Shown here piece after piece: positions 1 through 7,709 of a stretch of 64,000 bases of DNA. Both the position numbers and the translations under genes were made by a program. The stretch spans positions 62,001-126,000 of the forward strand of contig CALRQC020000011.1 in the NCBI GenBank assembly GCA_943370215.1. The letters run 5' to 3'. Position 1 is the first letter of the stretch, and each line of letters begins with the position of its first letter. The notes under the pieces are model-generated. The model was not told where the DNA came from, made no database searches, and saw only the letters and a program-made list of their open reading frames with translations. This DNA is from Niveispirillum sp943370215 (lineage in GTDB: Bacteria; Pseudomonadota; Alphaproteobacteria; Azospirillales; Azospirillaceae).

Positions 1-368
1 ACCAGCTTGGGCAGATAGCGCGCCTTCTGGTCCGCATTGCCATTCAGGCGGATCTGGTTGACGCAGAGGTTGGAATGCGCGCCGTAGGACAGGCCGACGG
101 AGGCCGAGGCGCGGGAGATTTCCTCCAGCGCCACCATATGCTCCACATAGCCCATGGCGGCGCCGCCATATTCCTCCTCCACCGTCACGCCCAGCACGCC
201 CAGATCGCCCATCTTCTTCCACAGATCCATGGGGAACTGGTCGGTGCGGTCGATCTCCGCCGCGCGCGGTGCAATCTCATTACCGGCGAAGGCGGAGACG
301 GCGTCGCGCAGCGCATCCGCCGTTTCGCCAAGACCGAAATCGAACGGGGCAAGGCTGTTGCGCAGCAT
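1..368 (-). CDS. ivd: Isovaleryl-CoA dehydrogenase, N-terminal part (cut by window edge)
   Basis: About 122 N-terminal residues are present; the gene runs off the left edge. The reading (MLRNSLAPFDFGLGETADAL, then EIDRTDQFPMDLWKKMGDLG, a VTVEEEYGGAAMGY stretch and SRASASVGLSYGAHSNLC) is the N-terminal helical domain of an acyl-CoA dehydrogenase and fits isovaleryl-CoA dehydrogenase best. These flavoenzymes oxidise isovaleryl-CoA to 3-methylcrotonyl-CoA in leucine breakdown and pass electrons to ETF. The start at 368 is set by a strong ribosome site, GGAGGAAACGCCC directly before ATG. A TetR gene is divergent, which suggests local control. The ribosome site is perfectly complementary over 13 nt to a candidate sRNA near 42.59 kb. 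Another short-chain acyl-CoA dehydrogenase subtype cannot be excluded without the C-terminus. Confidence 0.85.
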   Translation of the reverse strand, partial: MLRNSLAPFDFGLGETADALRDAVSAFAGNEIAPRAAEIDRTDQFPMDLWKKMGDLGVLGVTVEEEYGGAAMGYVEHMVALEEISRASASVGLSYGAHSNLCVNQIRLNGNADQKARYLPKL

Positions 369-399
369 GGGCGTTTCCTCCATTTATGGCTTCTTATAG

Positions 400-415
400 A
401 AACGGTCATACGTTT
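400..415. promoter_or_regulatory. Palindrome in the ivd/TetR divergent promoter region
   Basis: AAACG-GTCATA-CGTTT is a perfect 5-bp inverted repeat with a 6-bp centre, 31 bp upstream of the ivd start and in the 173-bp gap shared with the divergent TetR gene. GAAAC...GTTT-like palindromes are common TetR-family operators in acyl-CoA metabolism. The role as operator is inferred from position and symmetry only. Confidence 0.4.
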
Positions 416-541
416 TTTTAATGGCCAAATCAACCAGCATCCGCGCGGGTCTCAACCCGTCGGCAATGCGCGCATAGGGCTTGACCGCAGCACCCCCGGC
501 GGCCGATGAAAGCCACCCGAACGAACAACAGGAGCAACCCC

Positions 542-1135
542 ATGGCCCGTACCGCCGGCAGCCACGGCCCCCGGACCATGGAGGCCATCCGCAAGGCGGC
601 CCTGACGCTGATTTTCAAGAAGGGTTATGAGGCGCTGACCTTGCGGGAACTGGCTGATGCCGTGGGCATCCAGCCCGGTTCGCTCTATAATCATGTGCGC
701 AACAAACAGGATATCCTGTTTGATCTGGTGCAGGAGCATATGACGGTGTTGCTGGCGGAAGCAAAGGCCGCCATCCCGCCCGGCCAGTCACCAAAGGCAC
801 AGTTGGAAGGTTTCATCACCTTCCATGTGCTCTATCACATCACAAGGCGCGAGCAGGTTTTCATCGCCAATTCGGAACTGCGCAGCCTGGAGCCCGCCAA
901 CCATGCCACCATTGTGGGTTTGCGGCGGGACTATGAAGGGCTGCTGATCGATATCCTGCGCCGGGGGCGGGAGGATGGCAGTTTACGGGCGGATGAACCG
1001 ACCATCACCGCCTATGCCATCCTCTCCATGCTGACCGGTATCTGCACTTGGTACCAGCCGGGGGGGCGCAAAAGTGCCGAACAGTTGGTGGCCCTGCACC
1101 GTGACCTTATCCTGTCCGGCATTGCCACCCGCTGA
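542..1135 (+). CDS. TetR/AcrR family transcriptional regulator
   Basis: 197 aa. Residues about 13-60 form the TetR helix-turn-helix (ALTLIFKKGYEALTLRELAD, then AVGIQPGSLYNHVRNKQDIL, the usual recognition helix ending); the rest is a helical ligand domain without a recognisable ligand signature. The start at 542 is chosen over an in-frame ATG at 506 because AGGAGC lies 7 bp upstream of it. The gene is divergent from isovaleryl-CoA dehydrogenase, so it probably represses branched-chain acyl-CoA catabolism, by analogy with the TetR regulator LiuQ of other proteobacteria. That pathway assignment is inference; membership of TetR is clear. Confidence 0.85.
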   Translation: MARTAGSHGPRTMEAIRKAALTLIFKKGYEALTLRELADAVGIQPGSLYNHVRNKQDILFDLVQEHMTVLLAEAKAAIPPGQSPKAQLEGFITFHVLYHITRREQVFIANSELRSLEPANHATIVGLRRDYEGLLIDILRRGREDGSLRADEPTITAYAILSMLTGICTWYQPGGRKSAEQLVALHRDLILSGIATR

Positions 1136-1147
1136 ACAGCCGGGCCG

Positions 1148-2863
1148 TCAGGCCGCCTGTTCCCCCGCATGTTCCACATCGCTCAGGAACTTCGCCACCT
1201 CGTCCCGCAACTGATCGGCCTGTTCGGATAGGGAACCCGCCGCCCCATGCAACTGGGTGGAGGCGCTGAGGGTGAAGTGCGTCCCCTCCCGCACCACGGC
1301 GATATTGTCCGACACTTCCGATGTACGCCGCGCCGCCTCATGTACATTGCGGCTGATTTCTGCCGTGGCAGCGGCCTGCTGGGTGACCGCACTGGCGATG
1401 GTGCCGGAATTCTGACCGATCCGGTCGATGATGTCGGCAATCTCCGCCATCATGGCGGCGGCATCACCGGCCGCATCTTGCACCGCACGGGCCTGACCGG
1501 CAATATCGTCGGTGGCCTTGGCCGTCTGGTTGGCAAGGCTTTTCACTTCCGATGCCACCACGGCAAAGCCCTTGCCGGCCTCCCCTGCCCGCGCCGCCTC
1601 GATGGTGGCATTCAGTGCCAGCAGGTTGGTCTGGGCGGCAATGTCGGCGATCAGCCCCACCACACCCTGCACGCTTTCCACCACCTGGGCCAACTCGGCT
1701 ACGGTGCTGCGGGCCTGATGCGCCTTTTCCACCGCCTGCCCCGTAATGCTGGAGGTGATTTCCACCTGCCGGCCGATTTCGGAGCTGGAAGCGGTCAGTT
1801 CCTCTGTCGCGGCGGCGACAGTGCCCACATTGTCGCGGGCAATATGCGCCCCTTCGGCCACCAGTTCCGACCGTTCGCCGGTTTCCCGCGCCTGATCGCG
1901 CAGCCCGCCCGATGTCGCCTCCAACTGGGCAGCCGCCGAGGCGACGGTGCCCAGCCGGTTGGAAACGCGGTCCTTGAACTGGGCCATCAACCGCTCCAGC
2001 GCTTCCTGGCGCCGCTGGCGGAACGCCTCTTCCCGCGCCTTTTCGGCTTCCAGGGCGCGTGCGGTCACCGCATTGTCGCGGAACACCGCAATCGCGGCCG
2101 CCATCTCCCCCAGCTCGTTCTTGGCGCTGGCATCGGGTACCCGCACATCCAGATCACCACCCGACAGCCGACCCATAACGACAGTAAGCTCGTGCAGGGG
2201 CCGGCTGAGGGTACGACTGATGGCAATGGACAGCAAAAAGACAATGCCGCCAATCAACGAGACAATCCCCAGCTCCACCAACAGCGCCTTGTGGTACTGG
2301 TGTTCAATATCGTCAATATAGATGGCCGATCCGGCAATCCATCCCCATTCCGGGATCTGCTGCACAAAGGCCACCTTGTCAAAGGCACCGCTACCACCAC
2401 GCGGCCATTTGTAGAAGACGAAGCCCTTATTTTCAGGGCCGGCCGCTGCCTTGATGAATTCACGGAACAGATAAGTCCCACCCGGATCCCGATTATCCCA
2501 CTGCGAGGTACCGACAACTTCCGGCGATGTCGGATGCAACAGCACCAGCGCCTTGTCGTCATTCACCCAGATATATTCGCCGCCATAGCGCATAGCGCCC
2601 ATGGCATCCAACGCAAGACCCTGGGCTTCCGCCCGGCTCAGGATGCCCTGCTTTTCCTGGTCAACATAATAGTGGGCAACAGCAAGCGCCCCCTCCACGG
2701 CCATCTGCGCCTGCTGCTTGTGCTGCTGCACGAGTTGGCGGTGAAGCATCTCCGTATTCAAGACGGTATGTGCGATCAACCCCAGGATCGACACGGCAAC
2801 AATCATTCCCAAACGCCGCGCAATCCGCGCAGCGGCGATGTTTTTCAACAGACCAGAGATCAT
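1148..2863 (-). CDS. Methyl-accepting chemotaxis protein with a single Cache sensor
   Basis: 571 aa inner-membrane chemoreceptor. A transmembrane helix at about 17-36 is followed by a periplasmic Cache-type domain (about 45-190; YYVDQEKQGILSRAEAQ, GGEYIWVNDDKALVLLHP, GWIAGSAIYIDDIE), a second helix (about 193-215), HAMP (about 216-270) and a long coiled-coil signalling domain whose hairpin tip reads DIAAQTNLLALNATIEAARA. There is no C-terminal NWETF-like CheR tether. The ATG at 2863 has a GGGGGAG ribosome site. Such single-Cache receptors often sense small organic acids; the ligand here is unknown. A candidate FNR/FixK site lies about 120 bp upstream. It is a paralogue of the receptor at 14584-16269. 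Confidence 0.95.
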   Translation of the reverse strand: MISGLLKNIAAARIARRLGMIVAVSILGLIAHTVLNTEMLHRQLVQQHKQQAQMAVEGALAVAHYYVDQEKQGILSRAEAQGLALDAMGAMRYGGEYIWVNDDKALVLLHPTSPEVVGTSQWDNRDPGGTYLFREFIKAAAGPENKGFVFYKWPRGGSGAFDKVAFVQQIPEWGWIAGSAIYIDDIEHQYHKALLVELGIVSLIGGIVFLLSIAISRTLSRPLHELTVVMGRLSGGDLDVRVPDASAKNELGEMAAAIAVFRDNAVTARALEAEKAREEAFRQRRQEALERLMAQFKDRVSNRLGTVASAAAQLEATSGGLRDQARETGERSELVAEGAHIARDNVGTVAAATEELTASSSEIGRQVEITSSITGQAVEKAHQARSTVAELAQVVESVQGVVGLIADIAAQTNLLALNATIEAARAGEAGKGFAVVASEVKSLANQTAKATDDIAGQARAVQDAAGDAAAMMAEIADIIDRIGQNSGTIASAVTQQAAATAEISRNVHEAARRTSEVSDNIAVVREGTHFTLSASTQLHGAAGSLSEQADQLRDEVAKFLSDVEHAGEQAA

Positions 2864-3253
2864 CTGAAACTCCCCCGGGGAAATCCACCCGAAGATAAAT
2901 AGTATTTTCTTCCCCGATTTGGGCGTTAATTTATTAACAATTCTTCAATTTTCAAAGGAAAATGTAGGCAACCCAATGTATTGATCCAGCTCAATGCGCG
3001 GCGACCGCTTTGGGTGTTTACTGAATCTTTTTCTGAAAAAACCAATGCACAGGGGCATTACGCTCTTTCCCAGCTCAGGGGCCCTGACATCATGCGGCCT
3101 GGCTGACACGCCGGGGTGGGCCGACAGTCGCCGGCCGCCAGGGGGCATTGGCCATACCCTTGATATAAATATCCAATCGCCAGACGAACGATGTTTGGCG
3201 AAGGCAAGCAATGTCGTTGAGAGCGTCTTTGCCGGCGAACTGCCCGCAGGCAG
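2864..3253. other. Intergenic region upstream of the chemoreceptor
   Basis: 390 bp without a convincing gene; the short ORFs here lack ribosome sites and family signatures. The first 100 bp next to the receptor start is A+T-rich and probably holds its promoter. The only motif I could name is the FNR/FixK-like site listed separately. Confidence 0.6.
2981..2994. promoter_or_regulatory. Candidate FNR/FixK-type (anaerobox) site
   Basis: TTGATCCAGCTCAA matches the CRP/FNR consensus TTGAT-N4-ATCAA at nine of ten defined bases and has the perfect core TTGA-N6-TCAA. It lies 118 bp upstream of the chemoreceptor start at 2863, on a genome with a cbb3 high-affinity oxidase. The site is seen in sequence; oxygen control of the receptor is inference. 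The distance is long for a class II FNR promoter unless transcription starts well upstream. Confidence 0.45.
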
Positions 3254-3460
3254 TCACCCCTGACCTTTGCGAAGCATGTAATTCAGCTTGGCAACAGCGT
3301 TACGGGTAAGGGTAGCCCGCCCCGCCGCGGCAGGCCCCTGAATCACCACTTCCGTTTTGGTACGGGGATCAATGGCGCAGACGCGGATGATCGAGCCCAC
3401 CTGCTGAAACTCGATCAACACGTCGCGCTCCGTCAAGGGTGGCTGGTCACGGCCAACCAT
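3254..3460 (-). CDS. Small conserved protein, DUF6898-like
   Basis: 68 aa, no signal peptide or membrane segment. The sequence (DVLIEFQQVGSIIRVCAIDP, TEVVIQGPAAAGRATLTRNA, VAKLNYMLRK) resembles the short alphaproteobacterial family I recall as DUF6898, sometimes mislabelled serine hydroxymethyltransferase. No function is known to me. It sits 11 bp downstream of the LdtR-like regulator on the same strand and is probably co-transcribed with it. Start as in the only in-frame ATG. The family name is from memory and should be treated as tentative; that it is a real gene is likely from its codon use and position. Confidence 0.65.
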   Translation of the reverse strand: MVGRDQPPLTERDVLIEFQQVGSIIRVCAIDPRTKTEVVIQGPAAAGRATLTRNAVAKLNYMLRKGQG

Positions 3461-3471
3461 CCCCGCCCCCG

Positions 3472-3954
3472 TCAGAGCCCCGGGGCGCTATAGGCGCCAT
3501 AGGAAAGGGAGTTGGTCCAGAACCGTTCCAGCTTGCGCATGGTCTCATTGCACCGCGACAGCTCATCAGGCGACATGCCGCCACGATCCAGGGTCTCCAC
3601 CTGCCGGGCGAACAGTTCCGACACCCGATCGCGCAGAGCCAACCCTTTTTCCGACAAGCGGACGCGGACAGAACGGCGATCATGCGCAGAACGCTCCTGC
3701 GTCAGATAGCCATTCTCATGCATCTTCTTGACGTTATAGGACACATTGGAGCCCAGATAATAACCACGGGCCGTCAGTTCACCGACCGTCAGTTCGTCAT
3801 CACCGATATTGTACAGGATGAGGCTTTGGACATTGTTGATGTCCTGCACGCCCAGCCGATCCAGCTCGACCTTCAGCACTTCCAGGAAATGGCGATGCAA
3901 CCGCTCAATGAGCAGGATGCTGTCATAATAAGGCTGGTGCAATGCCTTCTCCAT
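3472..3954 (-). CDS. MarR family winged-helix regulator, LdtR-like
   Basis: 160 aa. The middle of the protein (DINNVQSLILYNIGDDELTV, GELTARGYYLGSNVSYNVKK, HDRRSVRVRLSEKG) is characteristic of LdtR, the MarR-type regulator of Liberibacter and Rhizobiales that controls L,D-transpeptidase and stress genes. LdtR proteins bind DNA as dimers through the winged helix. The start at 3954 is preferred because the upstream in-frame extension to 4053 is unlike the family and the mature family begins with the ALHQPYYDSILLIERLHR region. The small DUF6898-like gene follows 11 bp downstream. No L,D-transpeptidase gene is in this window, so the target genes are unknown here. Confidence 0.85.
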   Translation of the reverse strand: MEKALHQPYYDSILLIERLHRHFLEVLKVELDRLGVQDINNVQSLILYNIGDDELTVGELTARGYYLGSNVSYNVKKMHENGYLTQERSAHDRRSVRVRLSEKGLALRDRVSELFARQVETLDRGGMSPDELSRCNETMRKLERFWTNSLSYGAYSAPGL

Positions 3955-4150
3955 TGAACTCGACCGCCAGCAGAAACACATCAAATGAAGGACGCCACCC
4001 CGGCAGCCTTTGTCGACCTTACCGAACCAGCCGGTATGTGAACTGCATAGCACGACACTAAGCCAAGGTTAATGCCCGAATAATATCATGAGGGGAAGCC
4101 ATCCATACAAATTGGAAAAAATTTAGCCCGAAGGTCAGCCTGCTATTGGA

Positions 4151-4696
4151 TCAAGCACCCCTGCGCGCACCCAGCTTGGCACGCGCCACGGAAAGGGAAC
4201 CATTGAGCGCCTGACCGATCGCCCCACCATCGCCCTTGATATTATCGCGCACCAACACATGCATCGCATCAATATGCAGGCCCACCACCTGCATTTGGGC
4301 TGCTGTTGGTTCATTCAAAGGTATCAGGAAGCTATTCAATGCATAGGCGAAATCAGAGAGAAGATCATAACCGAAGGTTTTACCCAGCGTCAGAATCCCA
4401 TCGCTGATCTTAACGATACGCCGCAGATGGACAGGGCGATTCTCCATGTCGGTCAAGGCGCGGCGATAGACGTCGTGCAATTCCGTCAAGTCAAGTTTGG
4501 TCTGGGCCTCATGCGCATCCGACAGACGGGCCACGTAGCTGTTGGCACGCATGATTGCCGCCGGATCGATACGACCGGGCTTGCCATCCGCCGTTCCCCC
4601 AACTTTTTCACGCAACTTGTTTGGCCGCTGAATAATCTCGACCATCGGCTTTGGCGTATCGGGTTTGACGTTGTCGTTCATTGCGCCGCCATTCAT
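4151..4696 (-). CDS. Unknown partner protein of the CheY-like gene
   Basis: 181 aa, soluble, mainly helical, family not recognised. A charged N-terminal third (VEIIQRPNKLREKVG, RIDPAAIMRANSYVARLSD) precedes a helical bundle-like region (RRALTDMENRPVHLRRIVKI, then SDGILTLGKTFGYDLLSDFA). There is no His-box typical of an Hpt domain. Its ATG overlaps the stop of the CheY-like gene by 4 bp (ATGA, 4693-4696), so the two are translationally coupled and are likely to act together, perhaps in motility or phosphorelay signalling. An alternative start is the ATG at 4681. Function is not known. Confidence 0.7.
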   Translation of the reverse strand: MNGGAMNDNVKPDTPKPMVEIIQRPNKLREKVGGTADGKPGRIDPAAIMRANSYVARLSDAHEAQTKLDLTELHDVYRRALTDMENRPVHLRRIVKISDGILTLGKTFGYDLLSDFAYALNSFLIPLNEPTAAQMQVVGLHIDAMHVLVRDNIKGDGGAIGQALNGSLSVARAKLGARRGA

Positions 4697-5364
4697 GCCT
4701 GCATCCGCTGCTGGGCAATTTCATCCGTCTCTTCCGCTACCGCCCCTTCTGGGGTGACGTTCTGATCCGGACTTTGGCTGATTCCGTTTTGGCTGTCGAT
4801 AACCATATGAGCGCCATCTTCCACGACGCGCACATCTTCCGGACCCAAACGACGCTTTTCCTCCCCATCATAGGACAATGTCTGGCGGCGGCGATCGGGA
4901 CCGAAATAATTGGGGGCACGGACAAAGGCGCGGGGCTTGTCAATGATGGCCAGCAGCCGGCTGGCCACATTCATCACCGACATCGGCTTGGCCAGATATT
5001 CGGTCACCCCACTGTCCCGCGCCAGACGCACCGCGGCTTCATCAGCATCGCCGCTCATCATCACAAAGGGCAGAAACCGGATCTTGTCGCTTTCATGGGC
5101 ACGGACCCAGCGCAACAACTCGATCCCGTCCTTTGGTTCCATCAGATGATCGGCGAAGACAATATCGATATCCTTGCCGGCACCGTCCATCTGGGCGGAA
5201 ACCTCCAGCACGGCCATCGCCTCTTCCCCGTTCTCGGCCTGGATCATCTTTCCGACGCCCAGCCCCTTGAACACCGTCATCATGATGGAGCGGACAAAAC
5301 GGTTGTCATCCACCACCAGGATGGACAGGCCGTCAAACCGGTAATACTTGCCGCTGCTGGCCAT
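4693..5364 (-). CDS. CheY-like response regulator with arginine-rich tail
   Basis: About 223 aa. A receiver domain fills the first 130 residues: acidic pair in ILVVDDNRFVRS, phospho-acceptor Asp in DIVFADHLMEP, Ser in MMSGDAD and Lys in YLAKPM. It is followed by FVRAPNYFGPDRRRQ and a low-complexity acidic end, with no DNA-binding or enzymatic output domain. CheY-like proteins with an Arg-rich patch after the receiver bind c-di-GMP in Caulobacter (the Cle proteins); that this one does so is inference. The start at 5364 is placed close to the receiver; an in-frame ATG at 5415 is also possible and neither has a clear ribosome site. It is coupled to the unknown gene at 4151-4696. Confidence 0.85.
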   Translation of the reverse strand: MASSGKYYRFDGLSILVVDDNRFVRSIMMTVFKGLGVGKMIQAENGEEAMAVLEVSAQMDGAGKDIDIVFADHLMEPKDGIELLRWVRAHESDKIRFLPFVMMSGDADEAAVRLARDSGVTEYLAKPMSVMNVASRLLAIIDKPRAFVRAPNYFGPDRRRQTLSYDGEEKRRLGPEDVRVVEDGAHMVIDSQNGISQSPDQNVTPEGAVAEETDEIAQQRMQA

Positions 5365-5634
5365 GGATGAGAACCGGCCTTTAACCGAAAGAGGGGGGGC
5401 CGATATCGACCGCATTCAGGCTTAGTGATTATTAAGGAAAAGGCAAGCCCTGACATTGCCCGCAAAAGCATAGCTATCCACGACTTTTTTGAAATCATCG
5501 TTCCGACGTTATTCTATTTAAACCGGGTTAACAGACTATCCCGAAAGACAGGTACTCAGCGCCTTCCGATTAACGGCTTAGTTACGCTCCAACGGTTACG
5601 AATCAGCGGTAGGTACGACACGGGAGTGACTGAG

Positions 5635-5952
5635 ATGGCCCAGACAGGAGGCAAGCCCGCTACCGAGGACGGCGTGATCGAGCGCACCGCGCTGATCATG
5701 CACGCATTATGCAGCGAATTGCAGCTTGGCCTGCAGCGCTCCCCCCAGGAGGCGGACGATATTGACCTTGGTATGCTGATGGGATTGGCCATGTATCTGG
5801 ACGCAAGATTGGGACCGTTCCGGTGCGACCGCCTGATGCGCGCAGCCCCCCAGATCATTCTGCGCACCGATGCCCATGTCAGCCCTACCCAGGACGCCGC
5901 CATCCGCCCCACCTTAAGGCAGTTGGGCCGGGTGCTAGCGACTCTGCCCTAA
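5635..5952 (+). CDS. Hypothetical small soluble protein
   Basis: 105 aa. The start at 5635 is set by GGGAG 8 bp upstream; an in-frame extension to 5425 lies in A+T-rich promoter-like sequence and is rejected. The protein has helical stretches (DGVIERTALIMHALCSELQL, DIDLGMLMGLAMYLDARLGP) and no membrane segment, signal peptide or metal motif. I do not recognise a family. It stands alone, divergent from the CheY-like pair and 205 bp before the PadR gene. Confidence 0.6.
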   Translation: MAQTGGKPATEDGVIERTALIMHALCSELQLGLQRSPQEADDIDLGMLMGLAMYLDARLGPFRCDRLMRAAPQIILRTDAHVSPTQDAAIRPTLRQLGRVLATLP

Positions 5953-6053
5953 CGTTGTTATGCCTCTATTGACTGCACCCACGAAATCTTAACGGCCATT
6001 AACTATTTTTCTGCCTGAATTCAGGGCGTTAACCCAGAAAACATGTACGCTGG

Positions 6054-6068
6054 GAACAACTATTGTTC
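6054..6068. promoter_or_regulatory. Palindrome upstream of the PadR gene
   Basis: GAACAA-CTA-TTGTTC is a perfect 6-bp inverted repeat with a 3-bp centre, 90 bp before the PadR start, in an A+T-rich stretch that also has ATATAT repeats at about 6087-6108. PadR-family proteins usually repress their own promoters through short palindromes, so this is a plausible operator; no direct evidence. Confidence 0.4.
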
Positions 6069-6157
6069 ATATTTAACGGACCGACATATATCAGTTAGTT
6101 ATATATCTTGACTACTTATGTCGGTTGACTATCGTGGCCCTAGTTTTGGAAGGGTCC

Positions 6158-6706
6158 ATGATGATTGACGTAAAAACGCTCTGCCTCGGTGTTCTCAGCC
6201 GGGGTGACGCCTCTGGTTACGAGATCCGCAAGGAGTTCGAGGAGGGGCCGCTTAGCCATTTCAGTGATGCCGGGTTCGGGTCGATCTATCCGGCGCTGCG
6301 TCGTCTGACCGAAGATGGTCATATCGTCATGCTGCCACATAGCGGCGACGGTCGGCCGGACAAGAAGCTGTACCGCATTACCCCTGCTGGACGGCACGCC
6401 CTTTATCAGACGCTGACGCGGGCACCGGCTCCGGACAAGTTGCGGTCGGACCTGATGTTCATCCTGTCCTTCGGCCACTTGCTGCCGCCGCGCCATCTTG
6501 ATCGTATCATCAGCGATCGCATCTCCGATTACCGTCGCCTGATCGCGGCAATGGAGGCGCAGGAAAATCTGGTGGCCCGTACCCCGGGTGAAAGCTTCGT
6601 GGAAGGCATGGGGCTGGCAATCTATCGCGCCGTCGCCTCCTATCTGGAGGATCATCGGCACGAACTGGTGGCCGCCGCCCTGATGGAAAGTCAGGTGGCC
6701 GAGTAA
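6158..6706 (+). CDS. PadR family transcriptional regulator
   Basis: 182 aa. The N-terminal 95 residues are a PadR winged helix (LCLGVLSRGDASGYEIRKEF, GSIYPALRRLTEDGHIV, then RPDKKLYRITPAGRHAL) and the C-terminus is the helical Vir_act_alpha_C-type dimerisation region. PadR proteins sense phenolics or drugs and commonly control efflux genes. The start is placed at 6158 because GGAAGGG precedes two adjacent ATGs (6158 and 6161). A strong terminator follows at 6742. The ABC-2 permease gene begins 133 bp downstream and is a possible target, but the terminator separates the two transcripts. Confidence 0.9.
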   Translation: MMIDVKTLCLGVLSRGDASGYEIRKEFEEGPLSHFSDAGFGSIYPALRRLTEDGHIVMLPHSGDGRPDKKLYRITPAGRHALYQTLTRAPAPDKLRSDLMFILSFGHLLPPRHLDRIISDRISDYRRLIAAMEAQENLVARTPGESFVEGMGLAIYRAVASYLEDHRHELVAAALMESQVAE

Positions 6707-6741
6707 CATTCCGGCCTCTTGATGCTGGCTTTACCGATACA

Positions 6742-6779
6742 AACGGCATCCGGTTATCTCCGGATGCCGTTTTATTTTG
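6742..6779 (+). terminator. Rho-independent terminator after the PadR gene
   Basis: AACGGCATCCGG and CCGGATGCCGTT form a perfect 12-bp stem with a 6-nt loop, followed by TTATTTTG. It ends the PadR transcript before the ABC-2 permease gene. Confidence 0.9.
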
Positions 6780-6839
6780 CCCCGACAAATTCATCCGCCC
6801 CTTGCCCTCCGCCGGAGCCTGGGTTAACTGACATTCTTC

Positions 6840-7697
6840 ATGCAAGATCAAACGACGCCCGTGCCAGACCCCCTATCGGCCGTGCACCACCCTTCCCCGG
6901 TGGCGGAATCGGTGCGCCGTATCCAGGCCATGGTCTTGCGCAACTGGTTCCTGATCCGCCATTCCTGGCCGCGCCTGCTGGAACTCTGCTATTGGCCGAC
7001 GGTCCAACTGCTGATCTGGGGCTTCATGTCGCAGTTCCTGCGCGAACAGGCGGGCTGGGTCGGCGGCACCGTCTCCGTGCTGATTGCGGCCGTACTCTTG
7101 TGGGAAGTGCTGGTGCGTACCCAGATCGGGATGAGCATCACCTTCCTGGAAGAGTTGTGGAGCCGCAATCTGGGCAACCTGTTCGTCAGCCCCTTGCGCC
7201 CCTGGGAATGGGTGGTGTCACTGGTGGTGATGGGCCTGATCCGGGTGCTGATCGGGCTGGCCCCGCCGGTGATCATTGCGGCATTGCTGTTCAATTATAA
7301 TCTGCTGTCGCTGGGCCTGCCACTCGCAGGATTCTTTGCCAACCTGATGATGCTGGGCGTGTCGATCGGGCTGCTCACCTCTGGCATCATCCTGCGCCAC
7401 GGGCTGGGGGCTGAAATGCTGGCCTGGATGGCAGTCTTCATTCTGGCCCCGATTTCCGCCGTCTATTACCCGGTGACAGCCCTGCCCGGTTGGCTGCAAC
7501 CGGTCGCCTTGGCCCTGCCCACCAGCCATGTTTTCGAAGGGATGCGGGCCATCCTGAATGGTCAGGGGCTGGCCTGGGGGCATCTGGGCGCCGCCCTGCT
7601 GCTTAATCTTCTCTATCTGGGTCTTGCCGCCCTATACTTCCTGCGGGCGTTCCATAATGCGCGCCAGCGCGGTGCCCTGTTGCAGACCGGGGAGTAG
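6840..7697 (+). CDS. ABC-2 type transporter permease
   Basis: 285 aa integral membrane protein with about six transmembrane helices (for example LLIWGFMSQFL, VSVLIAAVLLWEVL, VSLVVMGLIRVLIGLAPPVI, MLAWMAVFILAPISAVYYPV) and the ABC-2 permease signature around TALPGWLQPVALALPTSHVF, EGMRA. Such permeases export lipids, polysaccharides or drugs together with a separate ATPase. No ATP-binding subunit is encoded next to it, which is unusual; the partner must be elsewhere. No clear ribosome site precedes the ATG at 6840. The neighbouring PadR gene upstream and the small tail-anchored protein gene 12 bp downstream are the only context. Confidence 0.85.
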   Translation: MQDQTTPVPDPLSAVHHPSPVAESVRRIQAMVLRNWFLIRHSWPRLLELCYWPTVQLLIWGFMSQFLREQAGWVGGTVSVLIAAVLLWEVLVRTQIGMSITFLEELWSRNLGNLFVSPLRPWEWVVSLVVMGLIRVLIGLAPPVIIAALLFNYNLLSLGLPLAGFFANLMMLGVSIGLLTSGIILRHGLGAEMLAWMAVFILAPISAVYYPVTALPGWLQPVALALPTSHVFEGMRAILNGQGLAWGHLGAALLLNLLYLGLAALYFLRAFHNARQRGALLQTGE

Positions 7698-7709
7698 GAG
7701 AGAAGGGCT

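Noticed and set aside
2945..3263. Small open frames between the chemoreceptor and the DUF6898-like gene
   Set aside because: No ribosome sites, no family features, and they overlap on opposite strands; treated as non-coding.
5518..6002. CtrA sites TTAA-N6-TTAA at 5518-5531 and 5989-6002
   Set aside because: The spacing is 6 bp instead of the required 7 and such words are expected in A+T-rich promoters; I would not call them without a genome-wide model.
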